Origin: Ectobius pallidus
Taxonomy: Eukaryota; Arthropoda; Insecta; Blattodea; Ectobiidae
Direction of reading: 5' to 3'
NCBI GenBank assembly: GCA_964059195.1
Contig: CAXKWD010000005.1
Span: 96,051,882 to 96,115,881, forward strand
Length of the DNA: 64,000 bases
In this document: in pieces, positions 47,061 through 57,594 of the stretch
Position numbering within the stretch: position 1 is the stretch's first letter
Layout: each line of letters begins with the position of its first letter
Translations under genes and position numbers: made by a program
Notes under the pieces: generated by a model
Databases searched by the model: none
Told to the model about the DNA's origin: nothing
The model's input: the letters and a program-made list of their open reading frames with translations, nothing else

Positions 47061-47553
47061 AAGTGAACTCACGTCTTTCGGAAGTGATTGAGGTTAGGGA
47101 CTCTGTTAGTGCTTTCTTTGATGCTTTATCATCAATCAGTGACCCTGAAAATATGGTTGATGTTCGCATGTCTAAATATGTAGTTAAACAGAAGGATTTT
47201 ACTTTTAATGAACTCAAAGAATGAATCATCAGCCAGGAACAAGAAAACATTTTCAAGATGCTTTAACTGAAAATGGAGAAGCAAGACAAAGTCTGTCGTA
47301 TGTGAAGAAGTTAAATTCAAAGATCAGACTGCTGTCAGTTCTAATTTTAAATATACTGGCAATGATACACTCTCAAGTGTAGTGAGCTCCAATCAAGTGA
47401 ATTTAGTAAATTAGTAAAAACGTTACAGTTGAAATATTAGTTAGTAGACTCGAGTGATATTATGGGACATTATTTTCAAACTCTTTTCCGAAGTGATGGC
47501 GAAAATTCAAAATATGGTGTGAAGTGAACTCACGCCTTTCGGAAGTGATTGAG

Positions 47554-48478
47554 GTTACGAACTAACTACAAGAAGCATTCATTAAGAGTTGCGCTGTTTT
47601 TCATCGCATAACTATTAGGTCTTGTGTTATTATAACTTACTAACTGTTAGGGAAACTTTTAAACTAAAACGCTGGTATAATTATAATATACAGTTCCATA
47701 TAGGTAAACATACTTGGTATAGGTCTATAGAGAAGAAGAGAAAAAAGCTATTTTACTATTAGTTAAAATACGTTGTTTGGTACTATGGGTCTCTAGTTAC
47801 TTGGTTTGTGATGTTAAATAATTGGATATGTCTGCACAGGAAGGAGAAATTATTTGCTATTGGTGTTACTATGGTCCCTAGTTTGTGATGGTTAACATAT
47901 TGATATAGATCTACAGAGAAGAAGAAGAAGTTATTTCACTATTGGTCTCTGGTTGGAGGTTTGTGATGAGGGATGCATACATTGGAATTGGTGTTGAGAT
48001 GTTGATGGGTCAGAGAGTTGTAACAAACCGCCCAACCATCCGGGTCCTACCGGCCTTATATAACAGACTTCAACTTTACTTCAACCAATCACAGCTCACC
48101 TTACTTCAACCAATCACAGCTCACCTTACTTCAACCAATCACAGCTCACCTTACTTCAACCAATCACAGCTCACCTTACTTTAACCAATCACAGCTCACT
48201 TTACTTCAGCCGATCACAGAGGAGAGTGCATTTCCGTTAGGAAACCGATCAAATCTAATCTTCTACATGACATCGATATTTCTATGTCAGTACTATATTT
48301 CTACAGTGTCATAATTAACTATCACAGGATATTTTTAAAAAAAATACCGAGAGCAAAGATAATTTAACTCAGGCTATAAACACTAATAACTAAAGCAATA
48401 AATACGCCCAATAGGAATATAGGTAAGATGGCGGCTTGTGTACTGAACGTTACAAGTGAGCTCCTAAGATATTGACTG
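47554..48478. repeat. Promoter-like block, copy 2 (~0.93 kb)
   Basis: Second copy of 44822..45797, with an aagatggcggc motif at 48425..48435. It differs by small indels and by more CCAAT units. Its left edge joins directly to an array unit (gattgag/gttacgaactaac). Confidence 0.8.
48056..48219 (-). promoter_or_regulatory. TATA palindrome with five spaced CCAAT boxes, copy 2
   Basis: ttatataa at 48056..48063, then CCAAT boxes at 48085, 48110, 48135, 48160 and 48185 in 25 bp steps, plus a degenerate sixth near 48210. Same layout as copy 1 with two more repeat units, so the array has expanded or contracted since the duplication. Confidence 0.5.
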
Positions 48479-49655
48479 ATATTGTGAGACATTATTTTCA
48501 AACTCTTTTCCGAAGTGAAGCTATAGTTGAAATATTACTCAGTAGACTCAACTGATATTATGAGACATTATTTTCAAACTCTTTTCCGAAGTGATGGTGA
48601 AAATTCAAAATATGGTGTGAAGTGAACTCACGCCTTTCGGAAGCGATTGAGGTTAAGGACTCTGTTGTGCTTTCTTTGATGCATTATCATCAGTCAGTGA
48701 CCATGAAAATATGGTTGATGTTCGCATATCTAAATATGTATTTAAACAGAACGATTTTACTTTTAATGAACTCAAAGAAAAAATCATCAGCCAGGAACAA
48801 GAAAAACTTTTCAAGATGCTCTGACTGGTAAATAGACAAGCATCATCTAGCAAGACAAAGTCTGTCGTATGTGAAGAAGTTAAATTCAAAGATCAGTCTG
48901 CTGTCAGTTCTAATTTTAAAAATACTGGCAATGATACATTCTCAAGTGCAGTGAGCTCCTATCAAGTGGATTTAATAAATTAGTAAAAATTTTGCAGTTG
49001 AAATATTAGTTAGTAGACTCGAGTGATATTGTGTGACATTATTTCCAAACTCCGGAACTGATGGTGAAAATTCAAAATGTGGTCTGAAGTGAACTGAAGT
49101 GATTGAGGTTAGGGACTCTGTTAGTGCTTTCTTTGATGCTTTATCATCAATCAGTCACGCATTAATGTGAAAATACAAAATGTTTCCCGAAGTGAACTCA
49201 TGCCTTTAGGAAGTGAGTGAGATTATGGATTAAGATAGTGTTTTCTTTGATGCATTATCATCGATCAGTGACCCTGAAAATATGGTTGATGTTCGCATGA
49301 CTAAATGTGTAGTTAAACAGAAGGATTTTACTTTAAATGAACTCAAAGAAAGAATCATCAGCCAGGAACAAGAAAACATTTTCAAGATGCTCTAACTGAA
49401 AATGGACAAGCGTCTTCTAGCAAGACAAAGTCTGTCGTATGTGAAGAAGTTAAATTCAAAGATCAGCCTGCTGTCAGTTCTAATTTTAAAAATACTGGCC
49501 ATGATACACTCTCAAGTGTAGTGAGCTCCAATCAAGTGAATTTAGTAAATTAGTAAAAACGTTACAGTCGAAATATTTGTTAGTAGACTCGAGTGATATT
49601 ATGAGACATTATTTTCAAACTCTTTTCCGAAGTGATGGTGAAAATTCAAAATATG

Positions 49656-50193
49656 GTAGATATAGATGTAGATATCTCGTCCTGTAGATCCTGTGTTGAG
49701 CGGGGCTCAAGGATATAGAACACGTCAGATCAAAAAATACATACATGTTATAACAATAATATAGGCCTACAGAAACTGCAAGCTGCCAAATTTATCCAAG
49801 CTGAAAATATTCCTCCAAATTGTAGAAGGTGTGAGTTATTAAAAATTCCTTGACAGCTGTTTTGAAAGGTTGTTCTTTCTTTGAATACATAATAATTTAA
49901 TGTTGTTTGGAAGCTTGTTATATATCTGTACTGCAGAATAATAAGCACCCTTCTGAAAGAGTTTTAACAAGTTATTTGGTATGTGTAGATCATTCATGTT
50001 TCTGGTAGTACGTCCATGTACACTAAAATTAGTTTGAAATTTATCAATATTATTCACTACATAACACATAACAGAGTATATATACTCCCCTGTAAGAGTG
50101 AGGACTTTTAATTTTTCAAATAGCGGTTTACAAGATTCCCTGTTTTTCTTTCCACATATTATTCTTATTGCCCGCTTTTGTAATCTAAATATG
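49656..50193 (-). mobile_element. 5'-truncated non-LTR retrotransposon insertion (minus)
   Basis: Flanked by aaatatg at 49649..49655 and 50187..50193, a 7 bp target duplication, in array sequence otherwise reading aaaatatggtgtgaagtg. The minus strand encodes FRLQKRAIRIICGKKNRESC, PLFEKLKVLTLTGEYIYSVM and a KLPNNIK segment, ending at stop 49839..49841: the C-terminal region of a Jockey/CR1-like reverse transcriptase protein. The 3' end has a gatatctacatctatatcta tail. Confidence 0.8.
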
Positions 50194-50504
50194 TGTGAAG
50201 TGAACTCACGCCTTTCGGAAGTGATTGAGGTTAAGGACTCTGTTAGTGCTTTCTTTGATGCTTTATCATCAATCAGGGACACTGAAAATATGGTTAATGT
50301 TTTAGTATTTAAGTATTAATGTGAAAATTCAAAATGTTTTCCGAAGTGAACTCATGCTATTCGGAAGTGAGTGAGGTTAGGGATTCTGATAGTGCTTTCT
50401 TTGATGGATTATCATCAATTAGTGACACTGAAAATATGGTTGATGTTCGCATATTTAAGTATTATTTTCAAACACTTTTCTGAAGTGATGGTGAAAATTC
50501 AAAA

Positions 50505-50846
50505 TGTGTTTCTGAAGTGAACTCAGGCCTTGCGGAAGTGAGTTAGGTTAGGGATTCAGATAGTGTTTTCTTTGATGCATTATCATCAATCAGTGACCCT
50601 GAAAATATGGTTGATGTTCGCATATCTAAATATGTAGTAAAACAGAAGGATTTTACTTTTAATGAAATCAAAGAAAGAATCATCAGCCAGGAACAGAAAA
50701 GAATTTTCAAGATGCTCCGACTGGTGAATGGACAAGCATCATCTAGCAAGACAAAGTCTGTCGTATGTGAAGAAGTTAAATTCAAAGATCAGTCTGCGTC
50801 AGTTATAATTTTAAAAATACTGGCAATGATACACTCTCAAGTGTAG
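50505..50846 (+). pseudogene. Array unit reading frame with longest second half
   Basis: Reads SEVNSGLAEVS, a TAG where other units have GAG, then VRDSDSVFFDALSSISDPEN, SKYVVKQKDFTFNEIKERII and FKMLRLVNGQASSSKTKSVV. Here the usual internal TGA is CGA (Arg), so the two halves are joined, before a 2-base deletion shifts the frame near QSA. This supports one original coding sequence of at least ~120 codons. Confidence 0.5.
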
Positions 50847-51197
50847 TGAGCTCGTATCAAGTGAATTTAATAAATTAGTAAAAATGTTGCAGTTGAAATA
50901 TTAGTTAGTAGACTCGAGTGATATTGTGGGACATTATTTTCAAACTCCCGAAGTGATGGTGAAAATTCAAAATTTGGTCTGAAGTGAACTCACGCCTTTC
51001 GGAAGTGATTGAGGTTAGGGACTCAGTTCGTGCTTTCTTTGATGCTTCATCATCAATCAGTGACACTGAAAATATGGTTAATGTTTTCATATTTAAGTAG
51101 CCTACAGTATAATTATACAGCAACGATTGAATAATTACTTGTGCATACAAGTTAGGAGCAACAACTGCACAGAACATTCGTTTATATACAAAAAGAT

Positions 51198-52005
51198 TTA
51201 TTTGGCTGGAGTTCTGGTGAAACACTGCATTGAATGACTGGTTTGTTCATAGTCTTCGGCACTTAGAGGAACCTGAGCAGTTGACTCTGCTATTTCTTCT
51301 GTGATGTTCACAATCTGGCCAGTGTTGATAAAGTTCTCTTCAGCGTTTTCATCCCAAAACAAATTAAGTGGCTCATCAGGAGTGTCGTCATCCTCACTGT
51401 CGAAGGACAGGACTGTTAGTAGGCAATGTTTTCACACGACTGCCCATTGCAATGTTTGCATATGGTTGTGCACTTTAATCCAGCTTTACGACACCCACAA
51501 GCGTTTAAACACCCCTTCTTGCAGGTACAGGAAATACCTTTCAGAATTGGAGATATGTATTCTTTATATGAGGAGATGGTAATGCAGTGAGGAGAATAAG
51601 GAGGTCTATGTCCTCCCCAACTACAAAGACAGTGTCGTATTGAGATACCATTGAGAAGGCAGTGCTAACAATCAAGACATCTGCATCTTCAACAGCCTTT
51701 TTCACTTGTATTCCAGCTTTTGGCAATTCATTTTTTAGAAATTCTACGAAGCGCCTCTTGTTGTTTTCATTGGCAAGAAAAGTTTCTTCTGAACTTTTCA
51801 AAACAGCATTTCTATCAAAGATGACATCAGGAGATGAACGCGCAGCCCATCGGAGTCTCTCACAATTCTTAGTGCTTGTTTGATTAGCGTGCGATGTGTG
51901 GAGCAGTGACAAAGAGCATCTTAGTGCCACTCCTCCGATAACATGTTTCCATTTTGGGAGAACTGTATCTGCTATAGGAAATAATTTTTCCAGAGGACAC
52001 TGCAA
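51198..52005 (-). pseudogene. PIN/XPG-like nuclease plus CXC (tesmin-type) protein, 3' part, broken
   Basis: The upstream 155-codon frame (52005..51541) contains NNKRRFVEFLKNELPKAGI, KKAVEDADVLIVSTAF and VFVVGEDIDLLILLTALPS: paired acidic motifs (EDAD and GEDID) as in PIN/FEN-like nucleases found in repetitive insect proteins. After stop 51541 and a frame shift, ISCTCKKGCLNACGCRKAGL and KCTTICKHCNGQSCENIA form a Cys-rich CXC segment. After another frame change an acidic tail (DSEDDDTPDEPLNLFWDENA) runs to TAA at 51198. In proteins of this type that I know, a longer segment separates the nuclease and CXC parts, so a deletion is likely here. The 5' part is missing. Strand is opposite to the array frames. 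Confidence 0.7.
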
Positions 52006-52622
52006 AGTGTTCTTCTAAAATAAAACGCAGTTTTTTCCAAATTAAAATGTTGTACCTACACCAACTTTTCTTATTATTTTCTGTTTACATTGGTTTTCTT
52101 AGTCTTTTGTCATTTTTATTTTTTTTATTGGCCAATGTGAAGTTATCCAGGGTCCCTGAGCCATAGGCTATTCCCCTAGACAAGCCTCGAAGTTGTTCTT
52201 CCTTGTCCAGAAAGTTAAGCCCGGGGCCCACGGTTCGTCTTCAGTCATCGCAGCCGCTCTGAGCCGCCTCATGTCTGGCACATGTAACTTATATAAAACA
52301 CGGTACATGGAATCTTCTTCACACTTCTCGCAGCAACATAATGAATCTTCTTCTAAATTAAATCTGGCTAGATATGCTAGATATTCCGTTAGAAACTGCG
52401 AAGTCCGGAGTTATCCAGGGTTGTTTCAGTCGTTTGATGACACTCTGGAAGAAGTCCTTAATAAATTCTTGGAAATACTGTTTTGGTTGATAATTACCAT
52501 GTAATATTTAACTATAAGACAACACAGGTTTTACTGTGAGAAACGCCATTTAGAATATCCTAGGCAAAACTAGACTTTTTTTACCTTCGATAAGTTTTCT
52601 GAAATGTGAGGAGTTGTAGATA
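52006..52622. other. Interior segment of the large element, no gene recognised
   Basis: Would hold the 5' part of the nuclease gene if complete, but I see no matching motifs on the minus strand. A 103-codon plus frame (52193..52504) is unrecognised. Confidence 0.4.
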
Positions 52623-53144
52623 CCTCTGTATCTGGTGACCTATAATAGGTATCCAAACGTTAAAATACTCAGCTTGTTGCAAATTTACTCTAGTTTAAAG
52701 GTTATCCTTCGAAATTTTACTGAAGGCTTGGTCATTTAGAAGATAGCGAGCAAAAACTAGTTGAAAGTTCAGATTTTTTAATTTTTTTGCAAAATGTTGC
52801 TGAAATTCAGAGAACTGTATTTCCGAAACTATTCATGGTAAAAAACTCAATTTGATCTCAATCTGTAGAAAATTTAGTCTACTTTTAGGATGGATAGTAA
52901 AACATATTTGTCAGGTGCGTATTTTGGCAGATAATGGGCAGAAACAGAAATAAAATAGAACATTTTGAAGTTTTTTCAAGATGGCGGCTCCGGCGGCAAA
53001 AAAAATTGTTGGCAAAATGTCAGAAATTACTCTTAAAACCATCCCAGACATCATATAAAAAAATTAGCTCTACCCTAAATTTTGCATCCATGTGGCTTTT
53101 TTTGTGACAATTTGACTGGACTATAAAAATTCATAATCCATTTT
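52623..53144 (-). repeat. Right ~522 bp terminal inverted repeat of the large element
   Basis: Inverted counterpart of 41028..41540. Carries aagatggcggc at 52978..52988. Differences from the left arm are scattered substitutions and small indels, so the two arms have diverged noticeably. Confidence 0.85.
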
Positions 53145-53564
53145 ATTTGGAGATTAAGCTAGCACAAATATCATGATATGTTTTAGATGCGTGAATTAGG
53201 CCTACTAATAATTTAATGTGAGATTTATTTAAAATTCAAATAATTAAGAACGCTATCATGTAGGCTAAACAGTGCTGGACTCCACAAATTTCTTACGACA
53301 TTTAAAAATTGCTAATGGTTCAAAAGTACTTTGAGATACTTAAAACAAACTTAGTAATAAAGGCGTAACGCAGATTAGCCATGTTAAGTTTGATTTCCAT
53401 ACGTCTGTATGATTGTATTATAAAAAAAAATAGTTTCCTCATTGTACGCTAGTCAAAGGCGAATCTTCCCCCGTAAAACTCTTTCATTCCAGTACTAGGA
53501 ATAATTATATGACCTTTCAGATAGAATAAACGTATGGAAAATAATTAAGAGAAAATTTCATCTG
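53145..53564. other. Non-coding stretch, no gene seen
   Basis: AT-rich flank of the large element. Confidence 0.35.
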
Positions 53565-53632
53565 AGTTCGGGTCTCGAACCCAGGACCTTCATCTGTCCA
53601 TGCTGACCCTCTACCGACTGAGCTAGCTAGAG
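53565..53632 (-). repeat. tRNA-like SINE head, minus strand
   Basis: The reverse complement has TAGCTCAGTCGGTAGAG (A box, 53610..53626) and GGTTCGAGACC (B box, 53571..53581) with a plausible anticodon arm between. The acceptor-stem ends do not pair, so it is probably a SINE head or tRNA pseudogene. It is the best-preserved tRNA-like sequence here. Confidence 0.6.
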
Positions 53633-54644
53633 TTCGAGATGTGATAACAGATGTAATCTTTCTCTTCTGATTACTCTTAATTGTCGAAGTCATTGAAATA
53701 GGCCTAATTGTATACTATGGTGTACACTAGTTTGCAGTGATTTTCTAAAGAGTTTCCACTGTTTATTGAACATATAAGATGGATATTCATATTTCCAAAG
53801 AAACAACTATTAGTAGCATCCCTAAATAGGACTCTCGTGAAATGACTGCAATATAGGTTGTCTAAGAAACATATTTTGGCTGTGATTATAGTGTTGAGCT
53901 CCAAACCAGGAACGGTATAATGTTCTGAATAACTAACTGTTAACAGACTGATTATGCCATTATTTACAGTATATTATTCTGTGTTTTTTCCTCGAAATTT
54001 TAATCTGTCTTACAATGTGTTTTCTGCCATTTTATTATATTTTAATATTAGTTCCCCGTGATCAACTTTAATTTACTAGGAAGATTGGGTGCGAAGCTAC
54101 AACGTAAATAGGATGAACTTCGACATTGATTTTTTTGCGTCTTTTACAAAATAAAAAATCGGCCTTTGTCACGACCTGGCTCTTAATATGTTTAAAATTT
54201 AGTCTCAGTCGAACGTACATCTGACTCAGAGACTCTCGTCAGAACCAAAACCTCTGATTAATAGTTTTCTTTAAATACGGTTATAATAAACAACTGTATT
54301 CAGATTTTTTCTGCACAAATACCTTTAAATGACATTTTCATGTTTAATAATCATACAGAATGTACTTATACATATATAACTTTACTTTAGACCTTTGCTC
54401 TATCTAGTGAACATTGCTGTTTCGTGTGAGGCTTCGGAAAACTGAATGTGCATACCTCTCAATGCAGTCATGTACTGTATGTGGGCTAGTGAAGCGAAAG
54501 AATTGCATTGTCTGTGTTTGGGGTAGAGAAAGTCATGTGAGAGTATCACATCTTATTTCATATTCTTTTGCATTCATGCAATACTGGGGCCGGAAAGGAC
54601 TTTTTGAAACTAGCTTATTCTTTATTTATGTTCTGTGGAAGATA
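53633..54644. other. Non-coding stretch, no gene seen
   Basis: A 90-codon plus-strand frame (54414..54686) runs into the hAT-like element that follows and has no motif. Confidence 0.4.
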
Positions 54645-54652
54645 GTTATTAC

Positions 54653-55260
54653 TAGGGCCTGGAAATTAATGCTCTTTAGAAGATGAAATATGCATGAAAA
54701 TGTGCTCTAAAAACGCTCCGGAACCTACGAACTATGTTCAATCATGAAAGTAATTTTAATACCTTACGTTCTTGTTAGCTGAATTATATTATAAATTACA
54801 ACGAAAATAGTACAAGTCGTTTAAATAGCAGTACAATACTTTAAAAAAAAAACAAGGTAACTGCGAAAATTTTAGTAAATTGAAAATTAATGAAGAGAAA
54901 CATCGCTTTAATATTATACTATCAGTTCCGAAAACAACTGTCGATTATTTTAAAGTCAGTTATCAAAACATTAACTTAGCCAAATATGCTGTAAATGTTT
55001 GAATTAATAGAGATATGCATAGGCCTAGTATTTAAATTCTGTCGGAAATATGCCGTTAAAATTGTGACAAATTCATAAAATATGCAAAAATGTTTTAATA
55101 TCAGGTCAAATATGATGCATTATCGCAAAACTAAGAAAATATGCAAAATATGTAACATAAATTTTCTGTTATTTCTTTCATGTCTTGAACACATTTTAAC
55201 ACTATGTAATAGAGTGTACCGGTATTATTAAAAATATATTTCATAAACTTCAGGGCCCTA
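54653..55260. mobile_element. hAT-like MITE, 608 bp
   Basis: Ends tagggcctggaaattaatg and (right, inverted) tagggccctgaagtttatg, flanked by gttattac (54645..54652) and gttacgac (55261..55268), a 6/8 match. Interior has atatgcaaaat and catgaaaatg repeats near both ends. No coding sequence. Confidence 0.75.
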
Positions 55261-55268
55261 GTTACGAC

Positions 55269-56206
55269 TTAGATAATATAGAGCAGTCGTTATAACTATG
55301 TTTACAGTGGAGAACCTCTGTGTAAAACTAATCACGCTGTATATTATTAAAGAGGGAAGCAGTTACTTGTAGAAATACAGTACTAGTAAACCCACGCCAA
55401 GTTATTATTATGGTAAATTATGTGAAACTGCGTTTATTGAAGAATAATATTATGCACTGTACGAAGGGATAAGATGGTGGTGTGTTGCTTACGTAAGCTC
55501 ACGTCAGAATTTACAGTATTCTCGAAGGATAGGCATTGTCTTATAAATATGTGACTTACATGGCGATTACTGGCGACTCTACTATCTAGACGAAGTTTAT
55601 TAGCTTGGTGAAGTGACACGGAATATTTCCCCTCGTTCTGCCTTCATGAAGGTGTTCTTGATTTCTTTGTTGTCTACTTGAGGGATGACCAACTGGCGGC
55701 CCTCGACATCATTCTGTGCGGCCCACGGCAAAGCCAATTAATAACATTTAAAACATCTATAGTTTTATTTAAAGTTCTATATTATGAAAAGTTTTGAAGA
55801 ATTGCTTCTATAGTTGGAAGCATGTACTTGTGTGAATTCACATTTTCCGCAATGAAGGTAGTACAATTAGTGCTAATAAGTTTTACAAAATGAGCTATGA
55901 ATAAACTTGTAACTTAATATAGAAATCTAATTAATATAAAGGAATCTTCGATCTTGCATGGTCGTGTTTCATCTATATGAAGAGATAATAAGTTGGGTAA
56001 TATATGTATGTATTTCTTTTTACGTTAGGCCTATATTGGATTTCAGAACTTAATACAATATCTCTTATCACTGGCACATGCAGACAAATATTATGATCAC
56101 TGTACGTTAGATTTTGCAAGCAAGCCTGCATCCTTTGAAAGTATGCAATTCTAAGTCCATTATAACCATTTTCAATTTACGCCATACTATTATTTGCAAT
56201 AGCCTA
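55269..56206. other. Non-coding stretch with a possible hAT end fragment
   Basis: Around 55684..55735, gggatgaccaactggcggcc and tgtgcggcccacgg resemble the left end of a common animal hAT MITE type; no right end was found. Confidence 0.4.
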
Positions 56207-56455
56207 CTCTGTAACGCTACGTCTTATGTGAGACTAGGCCTACCATCCGACCGCTGTGTCGTCTACGGAGGTAGATGGTAGGATTGTGGGGCATGTGGTC
56301 AGCATGTGACACCCACGGCCGTTTTGTATCACGAGACTAAGTGCAATCCGGTCCAGAATTTCATACCACTGGAAAATCCGAGGAGGTACCGAGGATCGAC
56401 CCCGGGTCTGCGGATCCGTAGTCAGCGACGCTAAAGATTAGACTACACAGGCGGT
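56207..56455 (-). repeat. tRNA-derived SINE (family A), diverged copy with internal deletion
   Basis: Aligns with 60051..60374 but lacks ~75 bp of the middle (the ggagccgctacttctc region) and carries many substitutions. The B box (inverted ggatcgaccccgg) is still visible. Older than the other full copies. Confidence 0.75.
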
Positions 56456-56597
56456 AATTTGTAATTTGTTATATAATTCAGATTATTAAGGAAGCTTAAA
56501 GAAAAGTAGTACTTTTCCCTTTGAAAATAAAGGTTAATTTGGCGAAAAAAGACGACTAACTCAAATGAATTTTTTTTACATTATGCATAGTTATTAG

Positions 56598-57240
56598 TAA
56601 CTTTCGGATGTTTATGACCTAAAAAAGTGGAAAATATGACTGAAAATATGCCCTTAAAAATGACGAAATATGACCTTAAAAAATAACATACCTATTTTCA
56701 AAAAATAAATGTTCCAATTTAAAACGTTTAAAACAGTGATCACATCACATGGATTCAATCGGACAATCACTTTTTAATAATTTTGGTTATTTACAGTTTT
56801 ACTTGAAATGAACTTCTATTTTTAAAGAATTTGCTCCTGTTTGCTCACGTCATCAGCCGCAAATACTCGTAATATTTTGTAGACCTTGCGTGTCCCACCT
56901 ATAGAATATGAACAATTGCATTTATTTTAAAATTTAAGTTGCCTATTAATTTGGCATAAACATTAAATTAATGAAATAAATTTCAAATTTAACTCATCCA
57001 TCTAGTACGTACACTGTTAATTGTGCTCTTTTATTGAATTTATAACTGAAATGTGACATTAAATTACAAATATGGCCAAAATATGACCAAGACCATAAAA
57101 AAGACCAAAATATGACTTTATATGCAAAATAAAAACAGTCCGATTAGGTTAACAAGGGTGCATTTCGTGTTTAATTCGTGTTTGCGATGAGAACGGAGAT
57201 CAGGATAAAAATATGACATGTCATAAACATCCGAACCCTA
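56598..57240. mobile_element. hAT-like MITE, 643 bp
   Basis: The right end (inverted) is tagggttcggatgtttatga and the left is taactttcggatgtttatga, flanked by a perfect 8 bp duplication gttattag at 56590..56597 and 57241..57248. Subterminal repeats of aaatatgac and atgacct. No coding sequence. Confidence 0.88.
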
Positions 57241-57248
57241 GTTATTAG

Positions 57249-57594
57249 CAAATATGTACGGAAATACAAACTCTCAGTGGGATGCGTTCATTCGTCTGAC
57301 TTCATTCTTGGCTTAGCTAACATGACATTATCATTCCGGAGATGCTGCAGCAGTTATTTCTCCTACTTGGAGAGAAAACACTAGTTTTGTTACCTCCAAA
57401 TGTTAAGCGATGTTAAATTCTTACAGAAAGATGCAAATGTCAGCAGTTCTAGTCGTTAACACAAATCCTTCTGAAAACGAGCTGACATTTGCCTCCTCTA
57501 GGGGACGCAATCAAGCTCTTCTCTGTCAAGATTTCCGTAGAAATGAACATATTCTTCTGCCCTGAAGTTAGTATAACCAGTTGTTCATGTAAAC
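57249..57594. other. Non-coding stretch, no gene seen
   Basis: The plus frame starting at 57489 runs into the following palindrome and has no motif. Confidence 0.35.

Larger units (their letters stand above)
41563..51100 (+). repeat. Tandem array of ~700 bp compound units
   Basis: The basic unit joins a longer part (aattcaaaatgttttccgaa ... ctcctatcaagtgaatttag) and a shorter part (caaaatgtggtctgaagtga ... catatttaagtattaat); both begin with homologous gaagtgaactca(c/t)gc sequence. The motif ttaaacagaaggatttta or a close variant occurs about ten times (near 41712, 42357, 42971, 43831, 44298, 46206, 47186, 48740, 49313 and 50638). The array is interrupted by the promoter-like blocks, a MITE and two non-LTR insertions. 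Unit lengths vary through deletions. Confidence 0.85.
41028..53144. mobile_element. Large long-TIR element with internal tandem array (~12.1 kb)
   Basis: Bounded by ~515 bp inverted repeats (41028..41540 and 52623..53144). Inside: a tandem array of degenerate coding-like units on the plus strand (41563..51100), two copies of a promoter-like block, a MITE, two later non-LTR insertions, and a broken nuclease/CXC gene on the minus strand (51198..52005). Long TIRs plus a nuclease-type gene suggest a large DNA transposon. Academ-type elements are known to carry an XPG-like nuclease, so that is one candidate. I found no target duplication, so an assembly-scale inverted duplication is the main alternative. 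Confidence 0.6.

Noticed and set aside
42253..50785. Recurrent minus-strand frames in the array (MNLTSSHTTDFVLLDD, MKTLTIFSVSLIDD types)
   Set aside because: They are the complement of the better conserved plus-strand frame, and their boundaries depend on unit breakpoints.
41563..51100. CRISPR array
   Set aside because: Units are ~700 bp with no short spaced repeats, and the sequence is eukaryotic.
53565..53632. Functional tRNA gene
   Set aside because: A and B boxes are good but the acceptor-stem ends do not pair; a SINE head or tRNA pseudogene is more likely.
55684..55735. Left end of a hAT element (ggccaactggcggcc type)
   Set aside because: Only one end is recognisable; mentioned in the stretch description only.
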